NCBI GenBank assembly: GCA_001586965.3 | Contig: LUCW03000391.1 | Span: forward strand, 1 to 31,801 | From: Sphaeroforma sirkka | Taxonomy: Eukaryota > Opisthokonta > Ichthyosporea > Ichthyophonida | DNA: 31,801 nt | Direction of reading: 5' to 3' | Shown: piece after piece, positions 1 to 8,454 of the stretch | How the letters are laid out: every line of letters starts with the position of its first letter | How positions within the stretch are numbered: the first letter of the stretch is position 1 | The notes under the pieces: generated by a model | Told to the model about the DNA's origin: nothing | The model's input: only the letters and a program-made list of their open reading frames with translations | Database searches by the model: none | Position numbers and translations under genes: made by a program

Positions 1-142
1 TTGTGCTGGTATGCTGGAGTGTCCTTTAGATGTGGAGTTATAATGTCCCCGACATTCGTATCCACGAATTTTCCAGCCTTCGACGTTTATCCCCAACATT
101 TGACGGCACGTGGTCAGGGGGGGCAAGCTGGGGTCCTGAGCT

Positions 143-397
143 TCACTCTAGGTGATACACGGACGCTGGCGAGCCTTCCGCGGTAGTAGATACCTCTTCT
201 TCCAAGGCTTTAGGATCCGACGAGTCATCCTCAGAATAATCCTCTGTACCAACCTCAGAATTTGCTTCCCCAACAGTATCCTCGGCAGGCTCAACTCCAG
301 ACAGGCTAGGTGTTTCCACAGGGACCTCAGGAACCTCGGCAGGCTTAGCAGGCTTAGAGCTAGCGGCTCCCTTGCCTTTAGAAGTACCCTTAGCCAT
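143..397 (-). pseudogene. gag-like N-terminal ORF of a minus-strand LTR element
   Basis: An ATG at 397 opens an 84-codon frame whose product starts MAKGTSKGKGAASSK, a basic Lys/Ser/Ala head. It then turns strongly acidic and Pro/Glu-rich (PAEVPEVPVE, later SEDDSSDPKALEEE). No catalytic motif or zinc knuckle is visible. It begins about 83 nt inside the LTR-like repeat at 480-1074, which is where an LTR retrotransposon gag would start, so I infer the N-terminus of gag. The frame stops at 143, but another minus frame is open from there to the left edge, so a frameshift is likely. I see no convincing tRNA primer-binding site between LTR and ATG, which weakens the call. A low-complexity host ORF is the alternative. 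Confidence 0.4.
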
Positions 398-479
398 AGT
401 ATTTGCTGGATAGTAAATCGATGTCAGACAGTCTAGAAGCAGTACACTACTGTAACTACTAAATAACTGAAAAAAAATA

Positions 480-1074
480 TGTAAACTTCGATGGAAATTA
501 CTAAGTTTCAAACTATATTAAACTAAAATACAATTTAGTCAGTTAGGATTTAGCAGTGGTAGCTTGTGTAAGACTGATCGGGACCGCCTCTTGTTAAGAG
601 CCTAAATATCCTCGATCACACAGGGCGTACCTCTAGCTGTTCTTTATTGAATAATTCTCACTAGAAGTACTAAATGTTCATGACCACTTGCCTAATTTGT
701 AAATAAACATAATAACGTAAGCCATGTTAATACATTAGCTGATATAAATAAAGTTCCATCTGAAGAAAAGTTAAAAAAAGAAAAAGACTTATTGGATTTT
801 GGAGATTGGCAGGAGGACCAAAATCTATAAGTAGTAGTTCGGAGATTATAAAATTTAGTTTATAATATCCTACATCTACTAATGTCTCAAATAGGTCCAA
901 GTAGATGAGTCATACCAAATACTCAGGCTATTGGAGCCATCAAAGTGAATTTAGAACACTTTGGAAATATTGGAAAAAGAGCTTGTACTAAACTATTTAA
1001 AATACAAATAAAAACCAATGTATTATCTCAATTCATCTTGATATTTTAGACTGACCGGAGGCCGTATTTCTACA
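480..1074 (-). repeat. LTR-like repeat, copy 1 (about 595 bp)
   Basis: The segment starts TGTAAACTTCGATGG and ends TTTCTACA on the plus strand, so it has TG...CA ends with TGTA/TACA terminal inversion. It matches 5976-6573 along its whole length in the same orientation, with scattered substitutions and small indels. The gag-like ORF to its left suggests the element reads on the minus strand and leaves the window leftwards, making this the 5' LTR. Its right edge falls inside the endonuclease coding frame of a LINE, so the LTR element landed in an older LINE. Confidence 0.75.
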
Positions 1075-1443
1075 AATCCCCCCGAGATCGGCGGTTTCCC
1101 ACCAGATGTCGTGCGGGGAGATTTCAACTTCGAAGCCCGGAAGTATGGCCACGCATCTACAAATCACGGACTACGTATGAGAATGATTGAGACTACTCTG
1201 CGTAATACGTGGCACTTGGACTACCTCTATGATGGTGGCTCAACTGGTACAGAACATGCGTATCATCGACCTACCACCCCCGCCTCCCTCCAAACTTATA
1301 AGCTGACGGACTACGGTATCTGTGGTGGCCACACCTTTGGACTCGATCTCCAGATATTTCCCACGAATCAAATCCATCGGCCCCAACAAATGCCAGTAAT
1401 GCCGCCGCCTCCAGACAAACCCTCTCCCCTCTCATGGATATAG
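1075..1443 (+). pseudogene. LINE endonuclease domain, C-terminal part
   Basis: The frame is open from the LTR junction at 1075 to the stop at 1443. It contains RGDFNFEARKYGH, the GDFN motif of exonuclease/endonuclease/phosphatase-family nucleases that nick target DNA for LINE integration. TNHGLRMRMIE follows, like the conserved stretch after GDFN in LINE endonucleases. The N-terminal half with the first catalytic Asn and Glu lies beyond the LTR insertion and is absent. The downstream RT frame becomes open at 1400, so the endonuclease and RT frames overlap near 1400-1443 and a frameshift there separates them. Confidence 0.7.
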
Positions 1444-3010
1444 CCGATATTCCCATCGACTGTATCACCTACGCAACAAATCTCGCGCGCGACTATTCCA
1501 AGCCGAAATCCGGGCGTATCACAACCTGCTACGGTCGTATCTCACTTTACATGGACCAGCGGAAGGGCTGCTACGGATTCTCGACCGCATCTGGCGCTAT
1601 GCCACTAACCCACAAATCTTTGGAGGGTTCTATTATGACTTAAACAGAGCCTGGGTTCAGCGGCTGCCAAACCACTCATTCCGCTCACGTCTAACCGCCC
1701 AAAGCAATGCTCAAATGTTCAAAAATATTGCGTACCAACGACGGTCTCCGCGCCAACCCTGCATACCGGGTACCAATGATACAGGCGCTACCCTCGCTGG
1801 CTACTTTGAGGCCCTATTCAACTCTACAAACCCGTACGTGGTTCTACCGGATACCGAACCCTCTCCTGATGTCACTTCCACCATACGCCCCGACGATGTA
1901 ATGGAGGCAATACTACGCTATCCCAATAAGGGACCTGGCCCCGACGGAATCCACATTCTTCTCTTGAAGGCCGCAGTGGAGCGCTCTACCGAACGCCGGA
2001 CATTAGGACGCCCCGACGCCAATATCTCACTGATTAGACTCCTTGCCGAAGCATTCACTGAGCTACTGAAGGCGGGTACCTTCCCTGCAGCCCTGAACTG
2101 CAGCCTCTTGACAGCGCACCCAAAGAAAGCCGATGCAGATATCACCTCCCCCGCTGACTTCCGCCCCATCACGCTTACGCAAATAGTCAGACGCATCTTT
2201 GAAAAGTGCATTCTTAATCTGATTACGAGCCACCCCGGCTCTGCTACCCATGCTACCCAAGCTGGTTTCAAATCACAGTACTCCTGTCATACCCAAGCAC
2301 TTGCCGCCATGGAATCTGAGACACAGTCAGAAGAGGAGTGGAACGACGTCTGTCTGGACATAACCAAGGCATACGACAAGGTCGCTCTCCCACGCCTATG
2401 GGTACTTCTGCGCCACGCTGGAATGCTCGAAAACTGTATCAAATACCTCCGCGCGCTGTCTGGGAGGGTCCCTACCCGAGTGACATACCGCGGCTCGCTC
2501 TCGTCTATATTCCATAGAACGAATGGCATCCTACAAGGCTCAATCGTCGGCCCCCAGCTCTTTAGTATCTACATGGATTCCTTAGTTGTTCGTCCCAAGC
2601 TTCTCCGCTCTTATTTAATTGTTGACGACACACGGATCCAAGCCCCTCGATCGGTTTCGCTCCAGCCCTTCTTAGATGACATTGATGCGTGGGGACGCAA
2701 ATCTGGCCTCGAACAGGGTGTCATTAAACCCCGAGTACGATCTACCGACTTGCGACACGCGGCGCCAACCCTCCGTATAAATGGTGAGCTTATCACGCCG
2801 ACGCTTGTAGACGCACCTTGGAACACACTTTACCTCCCCCTGAAGATGGCGTCCACACATGCCGAACCAAAACACTCCAAATATCTGGGGTTCCCACTCT
2901 CTCACGGAGTACCAGGAATCAACCTCGCCAGACATATGGAATCTCTGGTTGCAGCATTGTCACTGGGTATCGCCTCTTTCCGCGTTTATGTCTTTCATGG
3001 CTTCAGCTGA
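1400..3010 (+). pseudogene. LINE reverse transcriptase (RT), ended by in-frame TGA
   Basis: This frame is open from 1400 to a TGA at 3008-3010; the first internal ATG is at 1715. RT signatures occur in order: NKGPGPDGI, DFRPITLTQIVRRIFEK, QAGFKSQYSCHTQAL, the motif A segment CLDITKAYDKV with the first catalytic Asp, the motif B segment NGILQGSIVGPQLFSIYMD, motif C as LIVDDTRIQA, and KYLGFPL. Motif C is IVDD rather than the usual YADD; both aspartates remain. After the TGA the same frame continues with LINE-like C-terminal sequence, so one nonsense change (plausibly CGA to TGA) splits the ORF. The enzyme would copy its RNA at a nicked genomic target; this copy is dead. Confidence 0.85.
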
Positions 3011-3454
3011 CGACACCCCCGCAATCGACTGGTGATGTTCAGAACATTCATCCTATCCACGGCTACATATGAGCTGAACATTATTGCCTGGGCTCCACCT
3101 ATATGGAAGGATGCGTTGGACCCCCTGTTCGAGCGCTTTAACTCAGCACTCATCCAAGCAGCGGCCATCATCACGGGCACTAAATACGCTCGGTTTCCCA
3201 AACATCAAACAAACTTACTTCACTTTTGCGGTCTCCTCCCGGCGCGACCATTTGCGGACTACCTCGGAGGTTGCCTGGGAATACAACTCGACTCAATGGC
3301 CAGCACAAATCCCCTTACCCCTCTGACGCAGCCCGCCTGGGCCAACGACAAACCATCACTGTGCTTCCCATACAGTATCTATGCTCACCTGAAAACTGTA
3401 CACAAAAACACGGGCCATTGCCGCGATCTCCTTGTTGGACCAACGTTTTGTTGA
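3011..3454 (+). pseudogene. LINE ORF2 C-terminal region after the in-frame stop
   Basis: This is the same reading frame as the RT, continuing past the TGA at 3008-3010. It reads FRTFILSTATYELNIIAWAPP, then a segment with LFERFNSALIQAAAIITG. This matches the pattern after the RT thumb in LINEs, where the chain runs to a region such as 'LL..S.l.Y....W' followed by a helical 'lq..al+...g'. No RNase H or terminal CCHC motif is visible. The last part overlaps the left arm of an inverted repeat (3371-3414), so the true LINE end may be near 3370-3410. Confidence 0.6.
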
Positions 3455-3748
3455 GTTCTTCCTGATGTCGTCACAGCGTTGGCGGAGGGCTACATGGTGG
3501 GGTTTACGCCCGCCCGCGGTTTTGTGTACAGTTTTCAAGTGAGCATAGATACTGTAAGTACTGACCTGGGCAGAGAGGTTTGTGATCGATTTTTGTATGT
3601 CCAATTTCCATTGGTCATTGGATAAGGAGTCGTTGGTTACGAACGGCTGGCACGACATTTTTCGCGGATGAGGGACTGTGGGACTGTGAGACTGTGGGTC
3701 CCCAGACTCCCTACTGGAATTTTTTTCAAAACAAAATTGAAAATCCAA
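3356..3748 (-). CDS. Unrecognised minus-strand ORF across the fold-back
   Basis: A 130-codon open frame from an ATG at 3748. The middle (DQWKLDIQKSITNLSAQ, then LKTVHKTAGGRKPHHVALR and RWSNKEIAAMA) has balanced composition and could be genuine coding sequence of another element. The C-terminal end is the antisense of the left inverted-repeat arm. I recognise no family. It could be a fragment of a transposon ORF inserted next to the LINE 3' end, or chance. Confidence 0.25.
   Translation of the reverse strand: MDFQFCFEKNSSRESGDPQSHSPTVPHPRKMSCQPFVTNDSLSNDQWKLDIQKSITNLSAQVSTYSIYAHLKTVHKTAGGRKPHHVALRQRCDDIRKNSTKRWSNKEIAAMARVFVYSFQVSIDTVWEAQ
3371..3556. repeat. Fold-back: about 37-44 bp inverted repeat around a 98-112 bp loop
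   Basis: The left arm 3371-3407 (TACAGTATCTATGCTCACC...) is the reverse complement of 3520-3556, with one mismatch. Similarity continues inward with a few mismatches to about 3414 and 3513. Both arms translate to the same peptide YSIYAHLKTVHK when read inward, plus strand for the left arm and minus for the right. The arms end abruptly on the outer side. Confidence 0.8.
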
Positions 3749-3811
3749 ATTTCAAGTCAACGTTTTGGTGGGGTCTGTGGGTTTTTTGAAAGTGGCATTC
3801 AGTTCTACGCT

Positions 3812-3829
3812 GGTGACCTACTGGTCACC
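3812..3829. other. Perfect 7-bp hairpin GGTGACC-TACT-GGTCACC
   Basis: A short exact palindrome with a four-base loop in AT-rich sequence. No poly-T tract follows directly, and nothing nearby indicates a role. Confidence 0.35.
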
Positions 3830-3875
3830 GAGATTTACGTTTCGGAGACGGAAATTTGAATCAAAGGTCCGTCGT

Positions 3876-3980
3876 GAAAAATAAATATGGGAAAGTGAAA
3901 GATAAATATGGGGAAGTGAAAAATAAATATGGGGAAGTAAAAAAATAATATGGGGAAGTGAAAAATATATATGGGGAAGT
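3876..3980 (+). repeat. 21-bp tandem repeat, 5 degenerate copies
   Basis: Five successive units of the type 'ATAAATATGGGGAAGTGAAA' differ by a few bases and one small indel. The last unit runs directly into a telomere-like CCCTAAA run. Confidence 0.85.
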
Positions 3981-4008
3981 CCCTAAAACCCTAAACCCCT
4001 AAAACCCA
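3981..4008 (+). repeat. Short telomere-like CCCTAAA run
   Basis: CCCTAAAA, CCCTAAA, CCCCTAAAA and CCC follow in tandem, resembling the complement of TTTAGGG with irregular A and C counts. Only about three and a half units are present, so it is an interstitial relic or coincidence, not a chromosome end. AAAACCCA (4001-4008) pairs with TGGGTTTT (4022-4029) as a small hairpin. Confidence 0.45.
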
Positions 4009-4029
4009 GCCAATAGGATTTTGGGTTTT

Positions 4030-4298
4030 AAAACCTAGGTTTATTATTATAAAATAAAAACTTTGTTTCCAGCCTTCAGCCTGTATACTATGAGTCATCT
4101 CAGTATAGGATGATATAGAGGAAAGCCATTGTTTACCATCTTTTAGTATCTTAAGATACATAAGATTGTTCACAGGTATTTAAATACCACATAGTAAAGC
4201 CTCTACCTTAAATACGACGCTGTGGATATTAATATCATATTTTTATATACTTACGTATTATATATGATCTGATACTCCGGGACCTGCTATGATTACAC
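4030..4298. other. AT-rich gap, nothing recognised
   Basis: About 270 bases of AT-rich sequence with no coherent frame. It lies where a 5' LTR or leader of Copia copy A would be, but I find no matching 3' repeat. Confidence 0.5.
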
Positions 4299-4677
4299 TT
4301 GTTAGTTCCGCCTATAATACTTCCGATCCAGGCCAGCCAACACATACCGAATTCATCCGAGGTCTGGTGCGGCATTGGCTTACCCACATCCTCGCTCCTC
4401 GACCGGATTGTGATGGATAAGCTGGTCCTTCTCGGTATTACGTACTCTGCACTGACCCATTCCGCGGCACTACACGGCACAGACCCGATACGTACCACAG
4501 AGGTGGGTACTCTACTTAGTAGGTCAGCAAGCGAATATATGAAACATTCGATACTAACAGTGTTTTGTCAACACCGCCTCGAATTGACTCAGCGCATATC
4601 TTCCATTATTGACTCACTTGGCCCAAGCTTCAAACGGGAATTTACTGACCACTTCTTCCTAAACTACTACAGCGACT

Positions 4678-5208
4678 ATGAGAGCCAAAATTTTCTTAGT
4701 ATTTCCTGGTCCATACTTGAAGAAGGATGGCACAAACATCGATCACTGGATCGTCGACCTTGATATGGTATGCATGGCTACCAGCAAAGATTATCTGTCT
4801 TTCATCCTCCACTACGCTTCTCCCTTTGGGACTGTCAACAAAACATATTCCAAAATTCAACAGACCCCGAGAAAGGACTGGACACCTGCTCAAACTGTTT
4901 TTATGAAAGAATCTGGCTACGTCACTAACAGCGAAGAAGCAGGCACTTGCTACGAGGCAAAGAAAAACAACTCCCTCATACTCGCAACTATATGCATCGC
5001 CCTCCGACTTAAAATTGCCCCTGCCATTCGCAACACACGCCCATGGACTCTGCTGGCACTGATCAAACGACGATTCAAGTATCAGTTTCGTAACACGTAC
5101 GCCATCATGGACACTGCCTACCTTCGGACTCTCAACCGTCTGCAAGATGAGTCTCTCCGTACATGGTCCCATCGGATCGAGAACATTCTACTTCGTGCCA
5201 AACTTTAA
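4678..5208 (+). pseudogene. Copia gag (capsid-like) fragment, copy A
   Basis: A 176-codon frame. FPGPYLKKDGTNIDHWIVDL near its start resembles the opening of Copia gag domains (a 'W' about ten residues after a 'gxN' turn). The later part IKRRFKYQFRNTYAIMDTAY then LRTLNRLQDESLRTWSHRI parallels copy B (IIRRSYSLKSVKVSQPINMAYL, then LRVFHVSIEEDSRTWAIR). Gag would package element RNA in the cytoplasm. The upstream frame 4299-4763 overlaps it in another register and may be N-terminal sequence offset by a frameshift; I do not recognise it by itself. The stretch 5209-5513 keeps no clean frame. Confidence 0.6.
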
Positions 5209-5513
5209 GGTACGACATTCTCCCCCCTGGTGGCCCAAAATCTCTTTATTAATAAATTTTCAGAGGCAGACAAACACCAAATACAAAACGTGTACCTTGT
5301 TCTTTAAACATCGAGACACTATCACTATTTATATGTTTGACTACTTGTGAAAAACTTCACGCCACAAAAACTCCTCTTTCCTTAAATTACGCAGTGACCC
5401 CCGTTGTAGTTTGTACAACTCCTGCTGCTGGACCTAATACTACAACAAGACGACGTTCGGATGATAAACGAACTTAAAGCTTCAACTACAAACCTAATCA
5501 CCCGTCCCGTGAA

Positions 5514-5771
5514 ATGTATGTATGTCAAAAAGCTACTCACGTATTTTCACTATGTTTAAAGGCCTGCGGCCGCTGTGGAACCACAGGCCATAACAGTCGC
5601 TTCTGTACCGCCCAATCGCTGGAATTTACCAACTGTTCAAAGAAAGGGCACTTAGCCATAGTGTGTTCGAAACGTTATCCTGTTACCATTGCTATTGCAC
5701 AGCTTCACAATCCCAACGATTTGCAAAGCTACTCAAACTCATTCTCCGGACAACAACTCATTACTAGTTGA
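5514..5771 (+). pseudogene. Copia gag zinc-knuckle region, copy A
   Basis: An 85-codon frame with a perfect C-x2-C-x4-H-x4-C knuckle, CGRCGTTGHNSRFC. A second knuckle-like segment, FTNCSKKGHLAIVC, has its first Cys replaced by Phe. Zinc knuckles bind element RNA in the nucleocapsid part of gag. The frame closes at 5771 and overlaps the protease frame that opens at 5689, so a frameshift separates them. Confidence 0.75.
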
Positions 5772-5975
5772 CGACGGTGCCACCGTGTTAAATTATATGC
5801 ATACCTCAGCACGTCACTTACTCATCAGCGCTGAAACAGGCCGGTACCCCCTGCAACTGGCCGATAATCATATCAAATACATCACCGTTTGGGTGCTCTA
5901 CCTCGTCTGGGTGTATGGGTACGACATAATTGAACCCCGAACTCACACAAGATGTCGTTTTCCAAAACAATCTTC
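5746..5975 (+). pseudogene. Copia aspartic protease fragment, copy A
   Basis: Within the frame 5689-6054 the product reads LLVDDGATVLNYM, then GRYPLQLADNHIKYITV. This matches the Copia protease active-site loop (usually D-S/T-G-A) and the following 'l.laDn' strand. The active-site Ser/Thr is replaced by Asp (DDGA). Copy B has LIDGGAM at the equivalent place. Base 5976 is the start of an LTR-like repeat, so codons beyond it are LTR sequence. Confidence 0.6.
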
Positions 5976-6573
5976 TGTAAACTTCGATGGATATTTGTAT
6001 GTTTTAAACTATGTTATACAAACTAAGTTACAATTTAAGTCAGTTAGGATTTAGCAGTGGTAGCTTGTGTAAGAATGATCGGGACTGCCTCTTGGTAAGA
6101 GCCTTAATATCCTCGATCACACAGGACGTACCTCTAGCTATCCTTTATTGGAAAAAATTCACTAGAAGTACTAAGTGTTCATGATCACGTGTCTAATTTG
6201 TAAATAGACAATAGAACGTATGTCAAGTTAATACATTAACTAATATAAATAAAGTTCCATCTGAAGAAAACTTAAAATAAGAAAAAGACTTATTGTATTT
6301 TGGAGATTGGTGGGAAGACCAAAACCTCTAAGTAGTAGTTCAAAGATTATAAAATTTAGTTTATAATATCCTACATCTACTATCGTCTCAAATAGGTCCA
6401 AGTAAACGAGTCGTACCAATTATTCAGGCTATTGGAGTCATTAAAGTGAATTTAGAACACTTTGGAAATATTGGAAAAAGAACTTGTAGTAAAATATTTT
6501 AAATACGAATAAAAACCAATGTTCTCTCATTTGGTCTTGATATCTTAGACTGATCGGAAGAAGTATTTCTACA
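5976..6573 (-). repeat. LTR-like repeat, copy 2 (about 598 bp)
   Basis: Full-length match to 480-1074 in the same orientation, with the same TGTAAAC...TTCTACA ends. Flanking bases differ (left TCTTC, right TAGCCCCC), which fixes the borders. On the minus strand the repeat is preceded by ACTGGGGGCTA, a polypurine-tract-like run, so it reads as the 3' LTR of a minus-strand element inserted into Copia copy A. Divergence from copy 1 argues for two separate insertions rather than the two ends of one young element. Confidence 0.75.
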
Positions 6574-6898
6574 TAGCCCCCAGTAAATATTAGGACTACG
6601 GACGTACGTGAAGGTACGATCTAGTTCGTAAAGCGAAAACCAAAGTAAAGAGGTTTCGGTCATGGCTTATCGAGTAAATATGTGCCTATATGTACGAGTT
6701 CAAGGCTCATGTTGTACTATATGTCGTGTGCTATTTGGTCCAGTAACCATTCCAATGTAAGCGCCTTACGTTTATTACTTGGTAAGGTAATAGCCAAAAG
6801 TTGTTCTTCATTAGTAAAAAGTTCGAAGAATTTTCTGCTCTGTTGGTAAGCAGATCAGAAAGTTTAGTCACATAGGAAGTAGGTGTCAAGATCAAATG
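6574..6898 (-). pseudogene. Remnant internal region upstream of LTR copy 2
   Basis: Between LTR copy 2 and an inverted LTR fragment. On the minus strand one frame reads SRKFFELFTNEEQLLAITLP and on through KRKALTLEWLLDQIAHDI before a stop, with earlier stops upstream. The composition is coding-like but I recognise no domain. Its place just before a polypurine-like run suggests the 3' end of the LTR element's pol or a post-pol spacer. Confidence 0.25.
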
Positions 6899-7225
6899 GG
6901 TTTTATTTGTATCTAAAATAATTTAGTACAAGTTCTTTTTCCAGTACTGTTCTAAATTCACTTTGATTGCTCCAATAGCCTCAGTATTTGGTATGACTCA
7001 TTTACTTGGACCTATTTGAGACGACAGTAGATGTAGGATATTATACAGTAAATTTTATAATCTCTCGTACTACTACTTACAGGTTTTGGTCTTCCCGCTA
7101 ATCTCCAAAATCCAATAAGTCTTTTTCTTTTGTTAACTTGTCTTCAGATGAAACTTTGTTTGTATTAGCTAATGTATTGACTTGACTTACGTTCTTATGT
7201 CTATCTACAATTAGACATGTGGTTT
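6899..7225 (+). repeat. Inverted partial copy of the LTR-like repeat
   Basis: Reverse-complement match to about 665-1018 of LTR copy 1 (and the equivalent part of copy 2), with scattered mismatches; for example TCCAATAGCCTCAGTATTTG here pairs with the reverse complement of 922-941. It lacks both LTR ends. With LTR copy 2 it forms arms of roughly 300 bp around a spacer of similar size. Confidence 0.75.
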
Positions 7226-7250
7226 TAGAATGGTCAAACATGAAAACATA

Positions 7251-7628
7251 ACATAAACACATCCCTCTCCTCTTAATGTAATAACAGAGGAATGGATGTT
7301 TACTTCCGCACTTCTTCGCGCCACTTTTGAATTTTTAGGATTTACACCTATTATTGATCTGTGTTCTTCCAAAGCCACCGCACAATTCCTGAGATACGTA
7401 TCACCAGAGGTTGGAGGTATAGCTCTTGACTGGTCAGACATCGTCCTCCTGCAAGAACTTGCATATGTTTGCCCACCCTGGTCCCTCATCAAAGATATCA
7501 TTGCCGCCAATACGAAGGCTGGTAGCACATTAGTTGTGGTTAGCACCACTTCGTCCAGTCTTCATGGCCCATCTTCAGAGCCAACCTTTTCTTATCCAGA
7601 ACACAGTTACAACGTTATCTCGTCATGA
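7251..7628 (+). pseudogene. DIRS-like retroelement fragment (end of RT/RNase H polyprotein)
   Basis: The frame is open from about 7251 (first ATG 7296) to a TGA at 7626-7628. It reads NVITEEWMFTSALLRATFEF, then GFTPIIDLCSSKATAQFLRY, then ALDWSDIVLLQELAYVCPPW with SLIKDII and LVVVST. This follows the conserved pattern after the RNase H of DIRS-group (tyrosine-recombinase) elements: an 'EW' segment, a DLFA-type motif, prYvs, D...W and a Y-v-x-PPwsLI motif ending in 'lvvP.W'. Here DLFA is DLCS. No tyrosine recombinase is found downstream. Assignment rests on motif order only; a related RNase H-bearing element is possible. Confidence 0.5.
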
Positions 7629-8454
7629 TTGTTAATCTGTCAGCAAACAACAAGCGATTGACTCAGGAAAACATCAAAAGAGAGCTTCTTCACATCGATT
7701 ATCAAGCAATATGAAAAGGAGAGGGAAGTTTTCCTCTTAATGACCTCGTCTAGTTTTGCCGGTAAGTAAGGGATTCCAGTGGCGCATCGAATGGATATAA
7801 AACATTTTCAAAATGTGTCTTTCAAAGAATAGATTGATACAAAGTCTGACTTCCGTAGTTTAATCCGCCCTGTCACCGCCCTGTCACAGATATCATTACG
7901 TCCGTTCCAGATGCTGGTAACAATCCGACACCTATGCAGACAGAAACCTCTCCAGTGAAATACGACACGGAAACCAGTGAAAGTATTTTTTTCAGGCTGT
8001 ATATCTCTGAAAGTTGAGTTAGTGTAAAGACTATATCTGAGTAACGTAATGAATATGTCCATATTCAAAACTTGTGCTTGCTGACAAAATATGTACATTA
8101 CTTGGTACAGAGACAGGCTCTTCTATTGTTGCAGACAATGAATGCACATTCAGGCAAATGAGAACAACAGTTAGTAACCACAACTATAATGACTACGCAT
8201 CAAGGTGTGTTTGCATTTTTGAGAAGGATAATCGTTTCTCTGTAAGGTGAAACTCGGTAAAGTTTTTATTGATCCCCATATTCCCAACCTACAATTAGCA
8301 GTGAACTGCCTGGGAGATTAGAACATCAAACATATCAGGCCGAAATCCATTCATCGGGTGCACCAATGAGGGAAAAACTGGCTGCAAACTGCAACGCACG
8401 CCTAGCAGCCAAACGAAGCAAGACGCTTGGCAAGTCTAGAGTGTTAATGACTAG
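7629..8454. other. No gene recognised
   Basis: About 800 bases without a convincing coding frame. The plus strand from 8338 reads AEIHSSGAPMREKLAANC and on to a stop near 8480, in a different frame from the peptidase ORF. It may be decayed upstream sequence of that gene. Confidence 0.4.

Larger units (their letters stand above)
1075..3454 (+). mobile_element. Non-LTR retrotransposon (LINE), 5'-truncated and decayed
   Basis: An AP-endonuclease-like domain, a reverse transcriptase and a C-terminal extension follow one another on the plus strand, the standard order of LINE ORF2. The left end is cut by the LTR at 480-1074: the endonuclease frame is open right up to base 1075. The right end is unclear; protein similarity fades near 3410, where a fold-back begins. 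There is no poly(A) tail or clear target-site duplication. No ORF1 is visible, as expected for a 5' truncation. Confidence 0.8.
4299..5975 (+). mobile_element. Ty1/Copia retrotransposon copy A: gag, zinc knuckle, protease; truncated by LTR
   Basis: On the plus strand a Copia gag-like region, a CCHC zinc-knuckle segment and an aspartic-protease segment follow in the standard order. The same domains occur in the same order in copy B (14.3-15.3 kb), to which this copy is related but diverged. It ends abruptly at 5975 where an LTR-like repeat starts, in the protease. Integrase and RT are absent here. The integrase C-terminus reappears on the same strand at 9456 (copy C), so A and C could be halves of one element split by later insertions, or two separate truncated copies. 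Confidence 0.75.

Noticed and set aside
3981..4008. Chromosome end
   Set aside because: Only about three and a half irregular telomere-like units, with transposon sequence on both sides.
4696..5172. 158-codon minus-strand ORF
   Set aside because: Antisense of the Copia copy A gag frame, with no motif of its own.
480..6573. One complete LTR retrotransposon bounded by the two LTR copies
   Set aside because: The interior (LINE and Copia copy A) reads on the opposite strand and belongs to other families. The inferred internal regions of the LTR element lie outside the pair: gag-like to the left of copy 1, polypurine-like run to the right of copy 2.
7808..8098. 96-codon minus-strand ORF
   Set aside because: No recognised motif, biased composition, and no supporting splice or context signals; left as unassigned sequence.
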